This document shows positions 7,101 through 13,356 of a DNA stretch of 13,569 nucleotides, piece after piece. The position numbers and the translations under genes were made by a program. The stretch is from the NCBI GenBank assembly GCA_964599655.1, contig CAZRGV010000149.1, forward strand, positions 1 through 13,569, in the 5' to 3' direction. The first letter of the stretch is position 1, and each line of letters starts with the position of its first letter. The notes under the pieces were generated by a model that saw nothing but the letters and a program-made list of their open reading frames with translations, searched no databases and had not been told where the DNA came from. This stretch comes from CAZRGV01 sp964599655 (GTDB lineage: Bacteria > Planctomycetota > Planctomycetia > Isosphaerales > Isosphaeraceae).

Positions 7101-8139
7101 GGCTGGCGAGTCCGACCCGTCGCTCCTGGCGGTGGTCGACGACCTGATCGCGAATCCGAGGCCCGAGGCGCGCGTGGCCGCCCTGTCGGTCCTGGGCCGC
7201 TGGGGCTCCGTGCCCGAGGCCGATCGCTCGTCGGCCGTTCGCTCGGCGTTGGCCGATCCGTCGGGGGCGGTTCGCGCCTCGGCGCTGGAGGCGATGGCCG
7301 CGTTTCCGGCCTTGCTGGCCGACCCGGATCGGAAATCGACCCTCGCCGACGCTCTGGCCGATCCCGATCCCGGCGCGAGGCTCGCCGCGATTCGCCTGGC
7401 GCTCGACCACCGCGGCATCGTCTCCGACCGCTCCTTGCGAACGGCGCTGGAAGACGCGACACCCGCTCACCGGATCGCCTTGCTCGACCTGATCGCGACG
7501 TCGAAGACGTACGCGACTGACCTGCGACTGATCGGCGTCGTCAGCAACGCCCTGCTCGACGAGGACCGAGGCGTGCGTGAGAAGGCGCTCCAGGTGATTC
7601 AGACCTATCCGAAACTGGTGGCCAACCCGGCTGTCGAGGATGGGCTTCGCGAGCTGACCCGGTCGGACAACGTGCGGCAGAAGGAGATCGCCTCGGCGTT
7701 GTTGAAGTCGGGCGGGCGCTCCAGCGCCGTGGACTCGGCGACCGAGGTGCTCGATCTCGCCTTCTTCGAGGCGAAGGTCTTGCCGGTCTTCAACGCGCTC
7801 GGCGAGGATGGCCAGAACTGCGTCGGTTGCCACCGCTCGCACACGATCCTCAAAATGGTCGGGCCCGACGAGGGAGATCGCTGGACCAGCGACCGTGTGC
7901 GGGCAAACTACCGTGCCACCTTGCGCGTGGTGAATCTCGCCAGTCCGGCCGAGAGCCTGATTCTTGGCAAACCCACCTGGGAGGCCGCCGAGGAAGCCGA
8001 GGCGCAGAAGGACCCGACCAAGAAGGCGCACGCCGGGGGTGTCCGATTCGAAAAAGGTTCACCCGAGTATCAGGTCATTCTCGACTGGATCAATGGCGCC
8101 CGGCTCAAGCCAAAGGACCGGGCCGAAGCCTCGCGCTGA
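4180..8139 (+). CDS. Secreted diheme protein: PPC-like domain, CxxCH, alpha/alpha-toroid, HEAT array, C-terminal cytochrome c
   Basis: This is a 1319-residue predicted extracytoplasmic protein. A short hydrophobic start (1-18) is followed by beta-rich sequence. A pre-peptidase-C-like domain opens with ETEPNDTPQTA (about 127-270). A first heme site is CIACH (325-329). A helical region (about 375-610) carries two QW-like motifs, QRPDGHW (515-521) and QDDFGGW (566-572), of the squalene-cyclase or prenyltransferase toroid type. A long HEAT/PBS-lyase-like array runs from about 645 to 1175. The C-terminal domain has CVGCH (1214-1218), and the later HAGG and SPEYQVILDWINGA resemble planctomycete-type cytochrome c domains. 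The start is chosen by AGGAG 11 bp upstream and the signal-like N-terminus; the open frame further upstream overlaps the methyltransferase gene and is not used. A role in electron transfer or substrate binding at the cell surface is inferred. No catalytic acid motif of true terpene cyclases is evident, so the toroid is probably a scaffold or binding module. I do not recognise a named family for the whole chain. Confidence 0.85.
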   Translation: MFPILIGLVAMAPGTAPQTHSLEPGHEAVVEIPAVSQPRTLSVLVSLEKPGRLAPGSPIETTLELAGARLRKMLHLGDPDVTWTVRQPANAKGTVTLKARPDQPASLTFVVRLADLGAADADGVAFETEPNDTPQTANALTLQQTVYGLADDRPYLPIGDVPTEAEQTAGQDWFRFEFDSDTPRLLDVALEFVDRDVPPDVRIYQLKDGKPVEYTKGIDPQSLQRERPPRPGANKFTTRVITKGTYYILVDACHPDYQLRTRLYPVPPYLKDDESPEAIASAARQAVRTAMNFQLLAGDSWHANTPRRGHPMDRVANPHHETSTCIACHPTHFTTQSALTAVRHGYQVEEPFALKFLTERLYNNPVPFYGHQGVVWARMIPAPANVLGRLSTMTMDFEEWVAGHPRDNVHRAIAEFLKLYYDGRDTIPPDESNGNNPVSRYKVAADAWRQLDEIARRTGDDRYKRTRDLVAKLLPTGEPAHTRDLAAQTIGLCVVDKDGFKDQIATNVKRLLELQRPDGHWSVKFDPKFAITEMQTGESLYALSLAGLPADHPAIRKGVVALLKAQDDFGGWLDLNPYEQFRTPFRETQWALMALSTIYPGPGTRGWNSPLGPQPRALRTDSVSHLIRDLERIWDAPDTSLSAQIMAQLDHEAPLVRLAACEVLARVGDRTAINGLVARLGDESKVVRRASAEALRLVGNRLEARLAPGETLDQVQLVAALTAALESPDDRTRRGASRVFAAHFRDLSQELRLAQPLLDRLDDPDPVVQMQAIKGLWRWWYWRDDDALRNTIEDRLIAKLAVPTHPWVRRNLTEALYILGDENIRYLYNNWVPSLARKEDRDRATAAQHATVNRIGQKYVTVLSGGNRLQREGVLRSLSEFHERPAVVEGRVGNDTEPMLFYDDALPRVSRALIGQMSDPDPTIRRLALQALISLRGDRDPALARAVLGRRGDPDASVRAWAETMARAFPIRIKAGESDPSLLAVVDDLIANPRPEARVAALSVLGRWGSVPEADRSSAVRSALADPSGAVRASALEAMAAFPALLADPDRKSTLADALADPDPGARLAAIRLALDHRGIVSDRSLRTALEDATPAHRIALLDLIATSKTYATDLRLIGVVSNALLDEDRGVREKALQVIQTYPKLVANPAVEDGLRELTRSDNVRQKEIASALLKSGGRSSAVDSATEVLDLAFFEAKVLPVFNALGEDGQNCVGCHRSHTILKMVGPDEGDRWTSDRVRANYRATLRVVNLASPAESLILGKPTWEAAEEAEAQKDPTKKAHAGGVRFEKGSPEYQVILDWINGARLKPKDRAEASR

Positions 8140-8219
8140 GGCCGCTTGCCAGGGCAACCCTCATGGCATCGATTGTTCACCGTCCGAATTGATGCCCTGG
8201 ACTCCGCTCCCGTTTTCCC

Positions 8220-8249
8220 TTGAAGGGAGCGACCATAGGCATGTATAGT
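8220..8249 (+). promoter_or_regulatory. Sigma-70-like promoter candidate for the zinc-ribbon HEAT gene
   Basis: TTGAAG (8220-8225) and TATAGT (8244-8249) are separated by 18 bp and match the -35 and -10 consensus at four and five of six positions. Transcription would begin near 8256, giving a leader of about 175 nt before the ATG at 8432. Confidence 0.4.
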
Positions 8250-8264
8250 ATCGGCGATCGATAC
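8248..8264. promoter_or_regulatory. Inverted repeat at the putative transcription start
   Basis: GTATCG (8248-8253) and CGATAC (8259-8264) form a perfect 6-bp inverted repeat around a 5-bp centre. An alternative outer pairing ATGTAT/ATACAT (8241-8246 and 8261-8266) overlaps it. The site covers the -10 box and the predicted start, so it could be an operator. Confidence 0.35.
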
Positions 8265-8312
8265 ATTTTCAAACGGAGCGGAACATTCGATCGCGTCGGC
8301 TCCAGAGTTTCG

Positions 8313-8333
8313 TTACAGCGTTTACTGTAAACG
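8313..8333. promoter_or_regulatory. Overlapping palindromes in the leader (operator candidate)
   Basis: CGTTTACTGTAAACG (8319-8333) is a perfect palindrome of 7+1+7 bp. Its right half is also shared by a second one, TTACAG and CTGTAA (8313-8318 and 8325-8330) around CGTTTA. Two symmetric sites offset by a few bases look like a binding site for a dimeric regulator. It lies about 100 bp before the ATG and downstream of the promoter candidate. Confidence 0.4.
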
Positions 8334-8431
8334 AGCATACCCGTCGCAAATCACGTCTTTCCCCTCGTCGGCATTCTGTCGATTGCCGTTTCCCCCCGCG
8401 GTGATCGAGCTCTCGATGTTGGAGGACATCG

Positions 8432-11176
8432 ATGGTCATCGCGTTCCAATGCCCCGGTTGCGGTCATCGGTTCGAGAAGGATCAGGCTCTCGCGGGGAAA
8501 CGGGCTCGTTGCAAGTATTGCAAGCAGGAGTTCCGCATCCCCGGCCCTTCCACGGAAAACCTGTCGTCGCCGCCAACGGGCGTCAAGGCGGTCGAGCCAC
8601 CGCGGACCCCTCCCCTCGCCCCGGCTCCTACGTCGGCAACGCCCCCGTTCGTCGCCCGGCAAACCACCTTGGAGCCCGAGCCCGAGCCCTACCAGTTCGT
8701 GATCGAGCCGTCGCCGACGGGCGATCTCTTCGACGTTGTCAGCGACCCCGCGCCGGCGGAATCGTCCCTGCCGTTGCCCGGCAGGGTTTCCATGACTCCA
8801 GCCTCGCCCGAGAGGCCCGGACCAGCGGTCCGGTCCCGGTACGCCAGTTCGAAGGAGAGGGAACCGACTCCTCGCAAGGCCGCCGCATTTTATCACAAAA
8901 AATTACGTACCCTTATTGCTTGCCTGATGGGGCTTTTGCTGACCGGCCCCGCGGTGTGGTCGGCGTACAGGGCGATCCGGCGGGCCATGACGGTGCAGGA
9001 GAACCAGGAAGAACGTCCGAACGTTGCCGACATGCCGGTCCGGAAGGATGTCCTTGCGCAGCATGAGCCCCTGCTCGAGGAGGTGATGAACACCTGGAAT
9101 GGCATGGCCGACGCGTACGCCGCCGTGAACAATCCGGACACCCTCCAGGCGGCCGAGGCCAAGATCGGAGCGATGGGCAAGCGGATGGTGGAGCTTCAGA
9201 AGAAAGGCGCCAAACTTCCGAAGCTCAACGCCGCGGAGAACGGGCAACTCCTGCGGACGTACGGAGCTCGCACCAAGGAGGCCCTGGGCCGCGTCAAGCA
9301 GGAGGTCTTGCGGATCCGGTCGATTCCCGAGCTGTCCAACCGCGACTTCAGCCCGATCCTCGGCGCCGTCGATCGCGCCGTCTTCACCATGGATACGGAG
9401 ATGCAGGAATACGAGCGACGATTACGCGACGATCAATACGTCGAGGTGATCGTCCGTGGGGTCGATAGCCCGGAAGCCGGCCAGATCCTCACGCAAAAGT
9501 TCCGGAAGATGATGGATCGTTCCTTCAACGGCGTGTCCACCGGCATTCATCTGGACGGCAATGCCAAGACGATGACGTGCCGCGTCTCGCCGGTTCCGGA
9601 CGTGAACGCCTTCGCCACCCACATTGATTTCGGCAAGGTCGATTCGACCTCGGGCCGAAAGGTTTATGTGAGTGCCTTTCCGCCGTCGTCCGCCGAACTG
9701 GCTGGCTTGCAACGGGAAAACAGCCCGGCGGGCCAGCTCGACAAGGCCCTCGATCAGCTTCCGTCGTCGAACGAACAGGCGAGGGGCGAGGCGATTCGAA
9801 CCGTCGAGGATCTCCAGCGAAAGTCGCCCACGATTCTCCAGACGAAGCGGGCGGTGCTGGTTTCCGGCCTTCAAACGTTGCTGAGCGGCGACAATCGCAA
9901 CCAGCGCGGCGACGCGGCCCGGGTTCTGATCGCGCTGGGCTGGCCCGAGACCGTGACCGCGTTCTTGAACGCGCTTCAGTCCTCGAGGTCGGACTCGCAA
10001 ATCGAGGCGATCCACGCCCTCGAGACACTCGCGAGAGAGAAACGCTCGCTTCTGGACGAGCGGCGGGACGACGTCCTCAAGGCCATCGACAACCTGGCGA
10101 AGGCCCAGAATCGCTCCATCTGGGGCCCGGCGGTCAACCTTCTGAAGGGGCTGGAATGGCCCGAGGCGGTTCCGATCCTGCTGCACGGCCTCGATGTCGA
10201 GGATTCCACGATGCGCGGCGACAGTCTGCGCGCGCTGCTGGAAATCGGCCGCGACCGCTCGCGCCTGCTGAACGACCAACGCGAGGAGGTGGCCGCGACC
10301 TTTGCCCGCCTGATGCGCGAGGACGACGAGTTCGTCCGAGGTGAATCGACCCGGTTCATGATCGACCGAGGCTGGCCCGAAACCGTGCCGGCGCTGCTCC
10401 ACGTGATGCAGGGGTCGGACCCCAGGCGGCGGGCAGATGCCCTCCGCGGCCTGCTCGATCTCACCCGCCAGAAGCGCGACCTGGTCCAGTCGCATCGCGA
10501 CGAGGTCGTCACCGCGCTCGATGAGCGGGTTCGGGCCGAGGACCGCGAGCTCTGGAACGGCGTTTTCGACCTGATCCGGACCCTCGAATGGCCCGAGTTG
10601 GTTCCCGTCTTGCTCCACACCGTCCAGGTCCCCACTCCCGACCTTCGAGCGGCCGGGTTCCGGGTGCTTCAGGAGTTTTGCCAGCAGAAGCCGACCCTCA
10701 TGGAGCCGTACCGGGCTGACGTCGCCAAGACCCTCGAAGGCCTTCTCGACACCGACGATCGATTCTTCCGGGCCGATGTCGCCAAGACTCTCGTCACGAT
10801 CGCGGGGCCCGACAACGTGCCGGCGCTCGTTCACTTCCTTCAAGTGGAAGACGCCTTCGGCCGCAACGAGGTGATGGACTTCCTCGTGACGTTGAAGGAC
10901 CCAAGAGCCGCCGAGGTCATCGCCGCCGGCCTGACCAAGGATCGAGACCGTGCGGCTCAGGCTCTCATGGGGCTCGGATCACCCGCCGAGCCGGCCGTCC
11001 TTCCGTACCTCAACCATCAAGATCCTGGTGTGCGGCAGAAGGCCTGTGAGGTCCTGAGTCAGATCGGGACCAAGGCGAGTCGCGCGGCGCTCCAGAAGGC
11101 CGCTCTGGACCAGAACGAGGGCGTCTCGCGCGCTGCTCAAGGGGCCTTGAGCGCCATTGCGAACCGACGCGGTTGA
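8432..11176 (+). CDS. Zinc-ribbon, single-helix membrane protein with a 72-residue HEAT-type repeat array
   Basis: The 914-residue product begins with a compact zinc ribbon: Cys7-Cys10 (CPGC) and Cys27-Cys30 (CKYC), the arrangement often found at the start of planctomycete membrane proteins. A Pro/Glu-rich disordered linker (about 40-155) leads to one membrane helix (about 158-178, LIACLMGLLLTGPAVWSAY). A helical, coiled-coil-like part (about 200-330) and a mixed alpha/beta segment (about 330-413) follow. From about 431 on the chain is HEAT-like. Four units of 72, 72, 72 and 73 residues start at 503, 575, 647 and 719, each opening with G/E-W-P-E and a leucine-rich helix (for example EWPEAVPILLHGL). 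A degenerate unit precedes them, and shorter HEAT repeats end the protein. GGAGGA (8421-8426) lies 5 bp before the ATG. It is probably a protein-protein interaction scaffold anchored in a membrane. Partner and topology are unknown. Confidence 0.85.
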   Translation: MVIAFQCPGCGHRFEKDQALAGKRARCKYCKQEFRIPGPSTENLSSPPTGVKAVEPPRTPPLAPAPTSATPPFVARQTTLEPEPEPYQFVIEPSPTGDLFDVVSDPAPAESSLPLPGRVSMTPASPERPGPAVRSRYASSKEREPTPRKAAAFYHKKLRTLIACLMGLLLTGPAVWSAYRAIRRAMTVQENQEERPNVADMPVRKDVLAQHEPLLEEVMNTWNGMADAYAAVNNPDTLQAAEAKIGAMGKRMVELQKKGAKLPKLNAAENGQLLRTYGARTKEALGRVKQEVLRIRSIPELSNRDFSPILGAVDRAVFTMDTEMQEYERRLRDDQYVEVIVRGVDSPEAGQILTQKFRKMMDRSFNGVSTGIHLDGNAKTMTCRVSPVPDVNAFATHIDFGKVDSTSGRKVYVSAFPPSSAELAGLQRENSPAGQLDKALDQLPSSNEQARGEAIRTVEDLQRKSPTILQTKRAVLVSGLQTLLSGDNRNQRGDAARVLIALGWPETVTAFLNALQSSRSDSQIEAIHALETLAREKRSLLDERRDDVLKAIDNLAKAQNRSIWGPAVNLLKGLEWPEAVPILLHGLDVEDSTMRGDSLRALLEIGRDRSRLLNDQREEVAATFARLMREDDEFVRGESTRFMIDRGWPETVPALLHVMQGSDPRRRADALRGLLDLTRQKRDLVQSHRDEVVTALDERVRAEDRELWNGVFDLIRTLEWPELVPVLLHTVQVPTPDLRAAGFRVLQEFCQQKPTLMEPYRADVAKTLEGLLDTDDRFFRADVAKTLVTIAGPDNVPALVHFLQVEDAFGRNEVMDFLVTLKDPRAAEVIAAGLTKDRDRAAQALMGLGSPAEPAVLPYLNHQDPGVRQKACEVLSQIGTKASRAALQKAALDQNEGVSRAAQGALSAIANRRG
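9938..10804 (+). repeat. Four coding repeats with a 72-residue (216-bp) period
   Basis: The units begin at 9938, 10154, 10370 and 10586. The first three are exactly 216 bp and the fourth is 219 bp. Each starts with a Gly-Trp-Pro-Glu or Glu-Trp-Pro-Glu turn. Each also shares a conserved mid-unit helix followed by a basic stretch (REKRSLLD, RDRSRLLN, RQKRDLVQ, QQKPTLME). A weaker unit without the WPE turn can be aligned just upstream (about 9722-9937). The DNA sequences have diverged, so the array is old and held by protein structure. Confidence 0.75.
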
Positions 11177-11222
11177 TGGCTTCGAGGCTTCGGCGACGGT
11201 TCTCGATCTCGCCTTGCGAGCC

Positions 11223-11254
11223 GGCGGTTCCTCGGAATACGCTGGGGAACCGCC
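11223..11254. terminator. Stem-loop between the HEAT gene and the IMPase-family gene
   Basis: GGCGGTTCC (11223-11231) and GGAACCGCC (11246-11254) form a perfect 9-bp stem with a 14-nt loop; flanking CCGG bases can extend it with one bulge. It lies 47 bp after the HEAT gene stop and 61 bp before the next ATG. A pyrimidine-rich stretch follows but no run of T. It could be a terminator or a structured leader of the downstream gene. Confidence 0.4.
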
Positions 11255-11314
11255 CGGTGTTCCGTCTCTCGCCGTGGAGGGGCGGCCCGATCCGGAACCG
11301 AAGGAATCGCTCGC

Positions 11315-12097
11315 ATGGGGACGCTCGACGACGACCTGAAGTTTGTCAAGGACCTGGCCGTCGAGGCCGCCTCGCTGGCCCAGGAGCGGCAGGCGCGCGT
11401 CGCCTCGCGTGAGAAGGCCAACGAGAGCTTTGTCACCGACCTGGACCTCGACCTGGAACGCCTGATCCGCGACCGGCTTGCGACGGCGTTTCCCGACGAT
11501 CGCCTGACGGGCGAGGAGCTTGCCGCCTCGGGCGGCAAGGGGCCCCGGCAATGGTCGATCGACCCCATCGACGGCACCGGCAATCTGGTTCACCAGCTTC
11601 CGCTCTGGGCCATCAGCATCGGCCTGATCGACGACGGCGAGCCCGTTCTGGGGGTCATCGCCATTCCGCCACTCGGCGAGCTGTTCTGGGCCACGCGGGG
11701 CGGCGGCGCCTGGCGAGACGGCCATCCCATCAAGGCCCACGACGCCGATCGGTTCCACTCGCACGATAACGTCGACATCGCCACCAACGCCCTTCGCGTG
11801 GTCGATCCACGATCCGTGCCCGGCCGCCTTCGCGACCTCGGCAGTGCCTGCTGCGAGCTGGCGTTCGTCGCCTGCGCCCGGGTCCGGGCCTGCATTTTCC
11901 TTGGCGAGCAGGCGCACGACCTGGCCGCCGGCACCGTGATCGCCAGCGAGGCCGGTTGCCAGTTCGGCACCATCGACGGCCGCATTCTCAGCCCCGCCGA
12001 GTTCGTCGCCGAGACGCCGGTGCGCGTGCCGACGATCATCGCCCCGCCCCGCCGCCTCGGCGCCTTGATGGGCTCCGTCCGCCGGCTTGGCTCGTGA
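11315..12097 (+). CDS. Inositol-monophosphatase-family phosphatase
   Basis: This 260-residue protein is of normal length for the Mg-dependent phosphatase superfamily that includes inositol monophosphatase, HisN-type histidinol-phosphatase and 3'(2'),5'-bisphosphate nucleotidase. The metal-binding signatures are present: GEE (66-68) after an N-terminal VTDLDLDLE segment, SIDPIDGTGN (81-90) with Asp83 and Asp86, and the C-terminal HDLAAGTVIASEAGC (201-215) with Asp202. The last motif normally begins Trp-Asp; here it is His-Asp, a small oddity that leaves the metal ligand intact. AAGGAA (11301-11306) is 8 bp before the ATG. The substrate cannot be decided from sequence: histidinol phosphate, inositol phosphate or a nucleotide are all possible. 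The neighbours do not help, as no histidine or inositol genes are nearby. Confidence 0.88.
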   Translation: MGTLDDDLKFVKDLAVEAASLAQERQARVASREKANESFVTDLDLDLERLIRDRLATAFPDDRLTGEELAASGGKGPRQWSIDPIDGTGNLVHQLPLWAISIGLIDDGEPVLGVIAIPPLGELFWATRGGGAWRDGHPIKAHDADRFHSHDNVDIATNALRVVDPRSVPGRLRDLGSACCELAFVACARVRACIFLGEQAHDLAAGTVIASEAGCQFGTIDGRILSPAEFVAETPVRVPTIIAPPRRLGALMGSVRRLGS

Positions 12098-12161
12098 GCG
12101 AACGCCAATTCGCCGGAATCGAACGCTCCAACGACTCGAAGGACCTGGGTTCCTCGACGCC

Positions 12162-12638
12162 ATGCAACGCACCGTCGCCACCTTGCCCGATTCGGTCGAG
12201 GAACTCTGCCTGATCCGGCTCGGGTTCCTCGTCCGTCGCTGGACCGCCCTGCCCTACGCCATGCGGCTCGGGCGTGCCATCGACCGCTCGGCGGCCGAGG
12301 CCATCGCCGCCGGCGCGGGCTTGCTCCACTCCGAGCGATTCGCCATGGGTTCCCGGCACTTTGGCGTGCTTCAGTACTGGAACAGCTTTGACGCGCTCGA
12401 CGCCTGGTCGCACCGACCGCCGCATTCCGAGTGGTGGCGCGAGGCCGTTGATCGCATGCGACGCAAGCGCGATTTCGGCGTCTATCACGAGACGTTCCTC
12501 GTCCCTCGCTCGGGGATCGAATCGATCTATCTGGATTGCCCGCCGATCGGGCTGTCGAGCTTCGGCGTTCGAGGCGAGCCGATCGGCCCGATGACCACCA
12601 GCCGCGACCGCCTCGGCCGACGCGTCCCGAAGCCCTGA
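12162..12638 (+). CDS. DUF4188 family protein (putative monooxygenase-like)
   Basis: This 158-residue protein matches the DUF4188 pattern: an N-terminal segment with a basic RRW (25-27), the core QYWNSFDALDAWSHRPPHSE (71-90), then FGVYHETFLVP (105-115) and IYLDCPPIGLSSFG (122-135). The family is annotated as monooxygenase-like, related to the small alpha/beta-barrel (ABM) fold, but its reaction is not established. The ATG at 12162 is chosen because homologues, as I recall them, start near this point. It has no good ribosome-binding site (AAGGA is 18 bp away), so an in-frame TTG at 12087 overlapping the previous gene remains possible. The 64-bp gap from the phosphatase gene suggests co-transcription. 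Confidence 0.78.
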   Translation: MQRTVATLPDSVEELCLIRLGFLVRRWTALPYAMRLGRAIDRSAAEAIAAGAGLLHSERFAMGSRHFGVLQYWNSFDALDAWSHRPPHSEWWREAVDRMRRKRDFGVYHETFLVPRSGIESIYLDCPPIGLSSFGVRGEPIGPMTTSRDRLGRRVPKP

Positions 12639-12740
12639 TCGAAACGAACCGGGCGAGGAACGATCGGTCTCGGTAAACCCCGGGCAAAACCGACGTCGTC
12701 CTGCCAACATCCATTCCAGGTTCGAGGAGCCACCCGTTTC

Positions 12741-13160
12741 ATGGGATACTGGGGCGTCAAGAGCTACGAGATCGACGAGGCGGCCGACGCCCTCGACGCC
12801 GGCTTCGACCGGGTCCATGGCGCCCGTTACGACGAGCTGATGGACGATCGCAACCCGTTGACCTTCGAGCAGGTTCAGGAGCGGCTCGCCAGCCCCGAAA
12901 CCCTTGCCGCCGCCGTCGATGCGCTTCGCGAGGAGTTCGGCGAGACGTTCGAGACCTGGGACGAGATCGCTCGCCTGGCCTTCGCGGGCGTCATGGTTCG
13001 CCACGCCGAGATCGGCACCCCGATCCCGGACGAGTGGCGACGCCTCGCGATCGACTGGCTCGAACATGAGGAGATCGACTGGGACGAAGCGACCAAGCGA
13101 CGGTTGCGTCGACAGAAGGAAATCGCCTTGCTCCAGCGCGCCGAAACCCCCAAAGGGTAA
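12741..13160 (+). CDS. Conserved-looking hypothetical protein whose 3' end lies in a repeat
   Basis: The product is a 139-residue soluble, acidic and mostly helical protein. It opens with MGYWGVKSYEIDEAADALDAG, has no signal peptide or membrane segment, and is rich in Glu, Asp, Arg and Ala. I do not recognise a named family; the MG-x-WG start recalls DUF4259-type proteins, but this is only a resemblance. GAGGAG (12724-12729) lies 11 bp before the ATG. The last six residues (AETPKG) and the TAA stop are encoded by the first unit of the palindromic repeat that continues downstream, so the natural C-terminus may have been replaced by the repeat. The codon pattern up to about residue 133 is that of a real gene in this genome. 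Confidence 0.75.
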   Translation: MGYWGVKSYEIDEAADALDAGFDRVHGARYDELMDDRNPLTFEQVQERLASPETLAAAVDALREEFGETFETWDEIARLAFAGVMVRHAEIGTPIPDEWRRLAIDWLEHEEIDWDEATKRRLRRQKEIALLQRAETPKG

Positions 13161-13179
13161 CAGGATTCGGCGGTGGGTG

Positions 13180-13204
13180 GCACTGGTGGCTAGTCCACCA
13201 GTGC
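13180..13204. repeat. Stem-loop B of the repeat: GCACTGGTGG / CCACCAGTGC
   Basis: A perfect 10-bp stem (13180-13189 and 13195-13204) has the 5-nt loop CTAGT. The same element recurs intact at 13403-13427 and 13543-13567. In the second unit the arms are altered (CACGGATGG and CCGCCAGGG), which weakens pairing. Confidence 0.75.
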
Positions 13205-13250
13205 TCCGACTGGTCGAGGAAGACACTGGTGGACAAGCCACCCGTGGCAC

Positions 13251-13286
13251 CCGCCGAAACCCCCAAAGGGTAACAGGATTCGGCGG
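13251..13286. repeat. Stem-loop A of the repeat: CCGCCGAA / TTCGGCGG
   Basis: Perfect 8-bp arms (13251-13258 and 13279-13286) enclose a 20-nt loop in which CCC and GGG can pair. The element recurs at 13361-13396, and with a 7-bp stem at 13139-13172, where it overlaps the end of the preceding gene. Confidence 0.75.
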
Positions 13287-13333
13287 GTGGCACGGATGGC
13301 TTGTCCGCCAGGGCTCCGAGTGGTCGAGGAAGA

Positions 13334-13356
13334 CACTGGTGGACAAGCCACCAGTG
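13334..13356. repeat. Stem-loop C of the repeat: CACTGGTGG / CCACCAGTG
   Basis: A perfect 9-bp stem (13334-13342 and 13348-13356) has the loop ACAAG. In the first unit the right arm carries one change (CCACCCGTG). The arms are nearly the same sequence as those of stem-loop B, so B and C arms could also pair with each other. Confidence 0.7.

Larger units (their letters stand above)
8140..8431. other. 292-bp intergenic region upstream of the zinc-ribbon HEAT gene
   Basis: No gene is seen. From about 8220 to 8350 it is clearly more AT-rich than the surrounding coding DNA. It holds a promoter candidate (8220-8249), a stem-loop (8248-8264) and an unusual overlapping palindrome (8313-8333). This makes it the best regulatory region of the window. 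Confidence 0.55.

Noticed and set aside
6358..8031. Second long minus-strand open frame (557 codons) opposite the HEAT array
   Set aside because: Same explanation: it has no domain and no ribosome-binding site, and it lies wholly opposite a well-supported gene.
9422..10843. Minus-strand open frame of 473 codons opposite the 72-residue repeats
   Set aside because: It is a shadow that mirrors the codon bias of the plus-strand repeat array and has no motif of its own.
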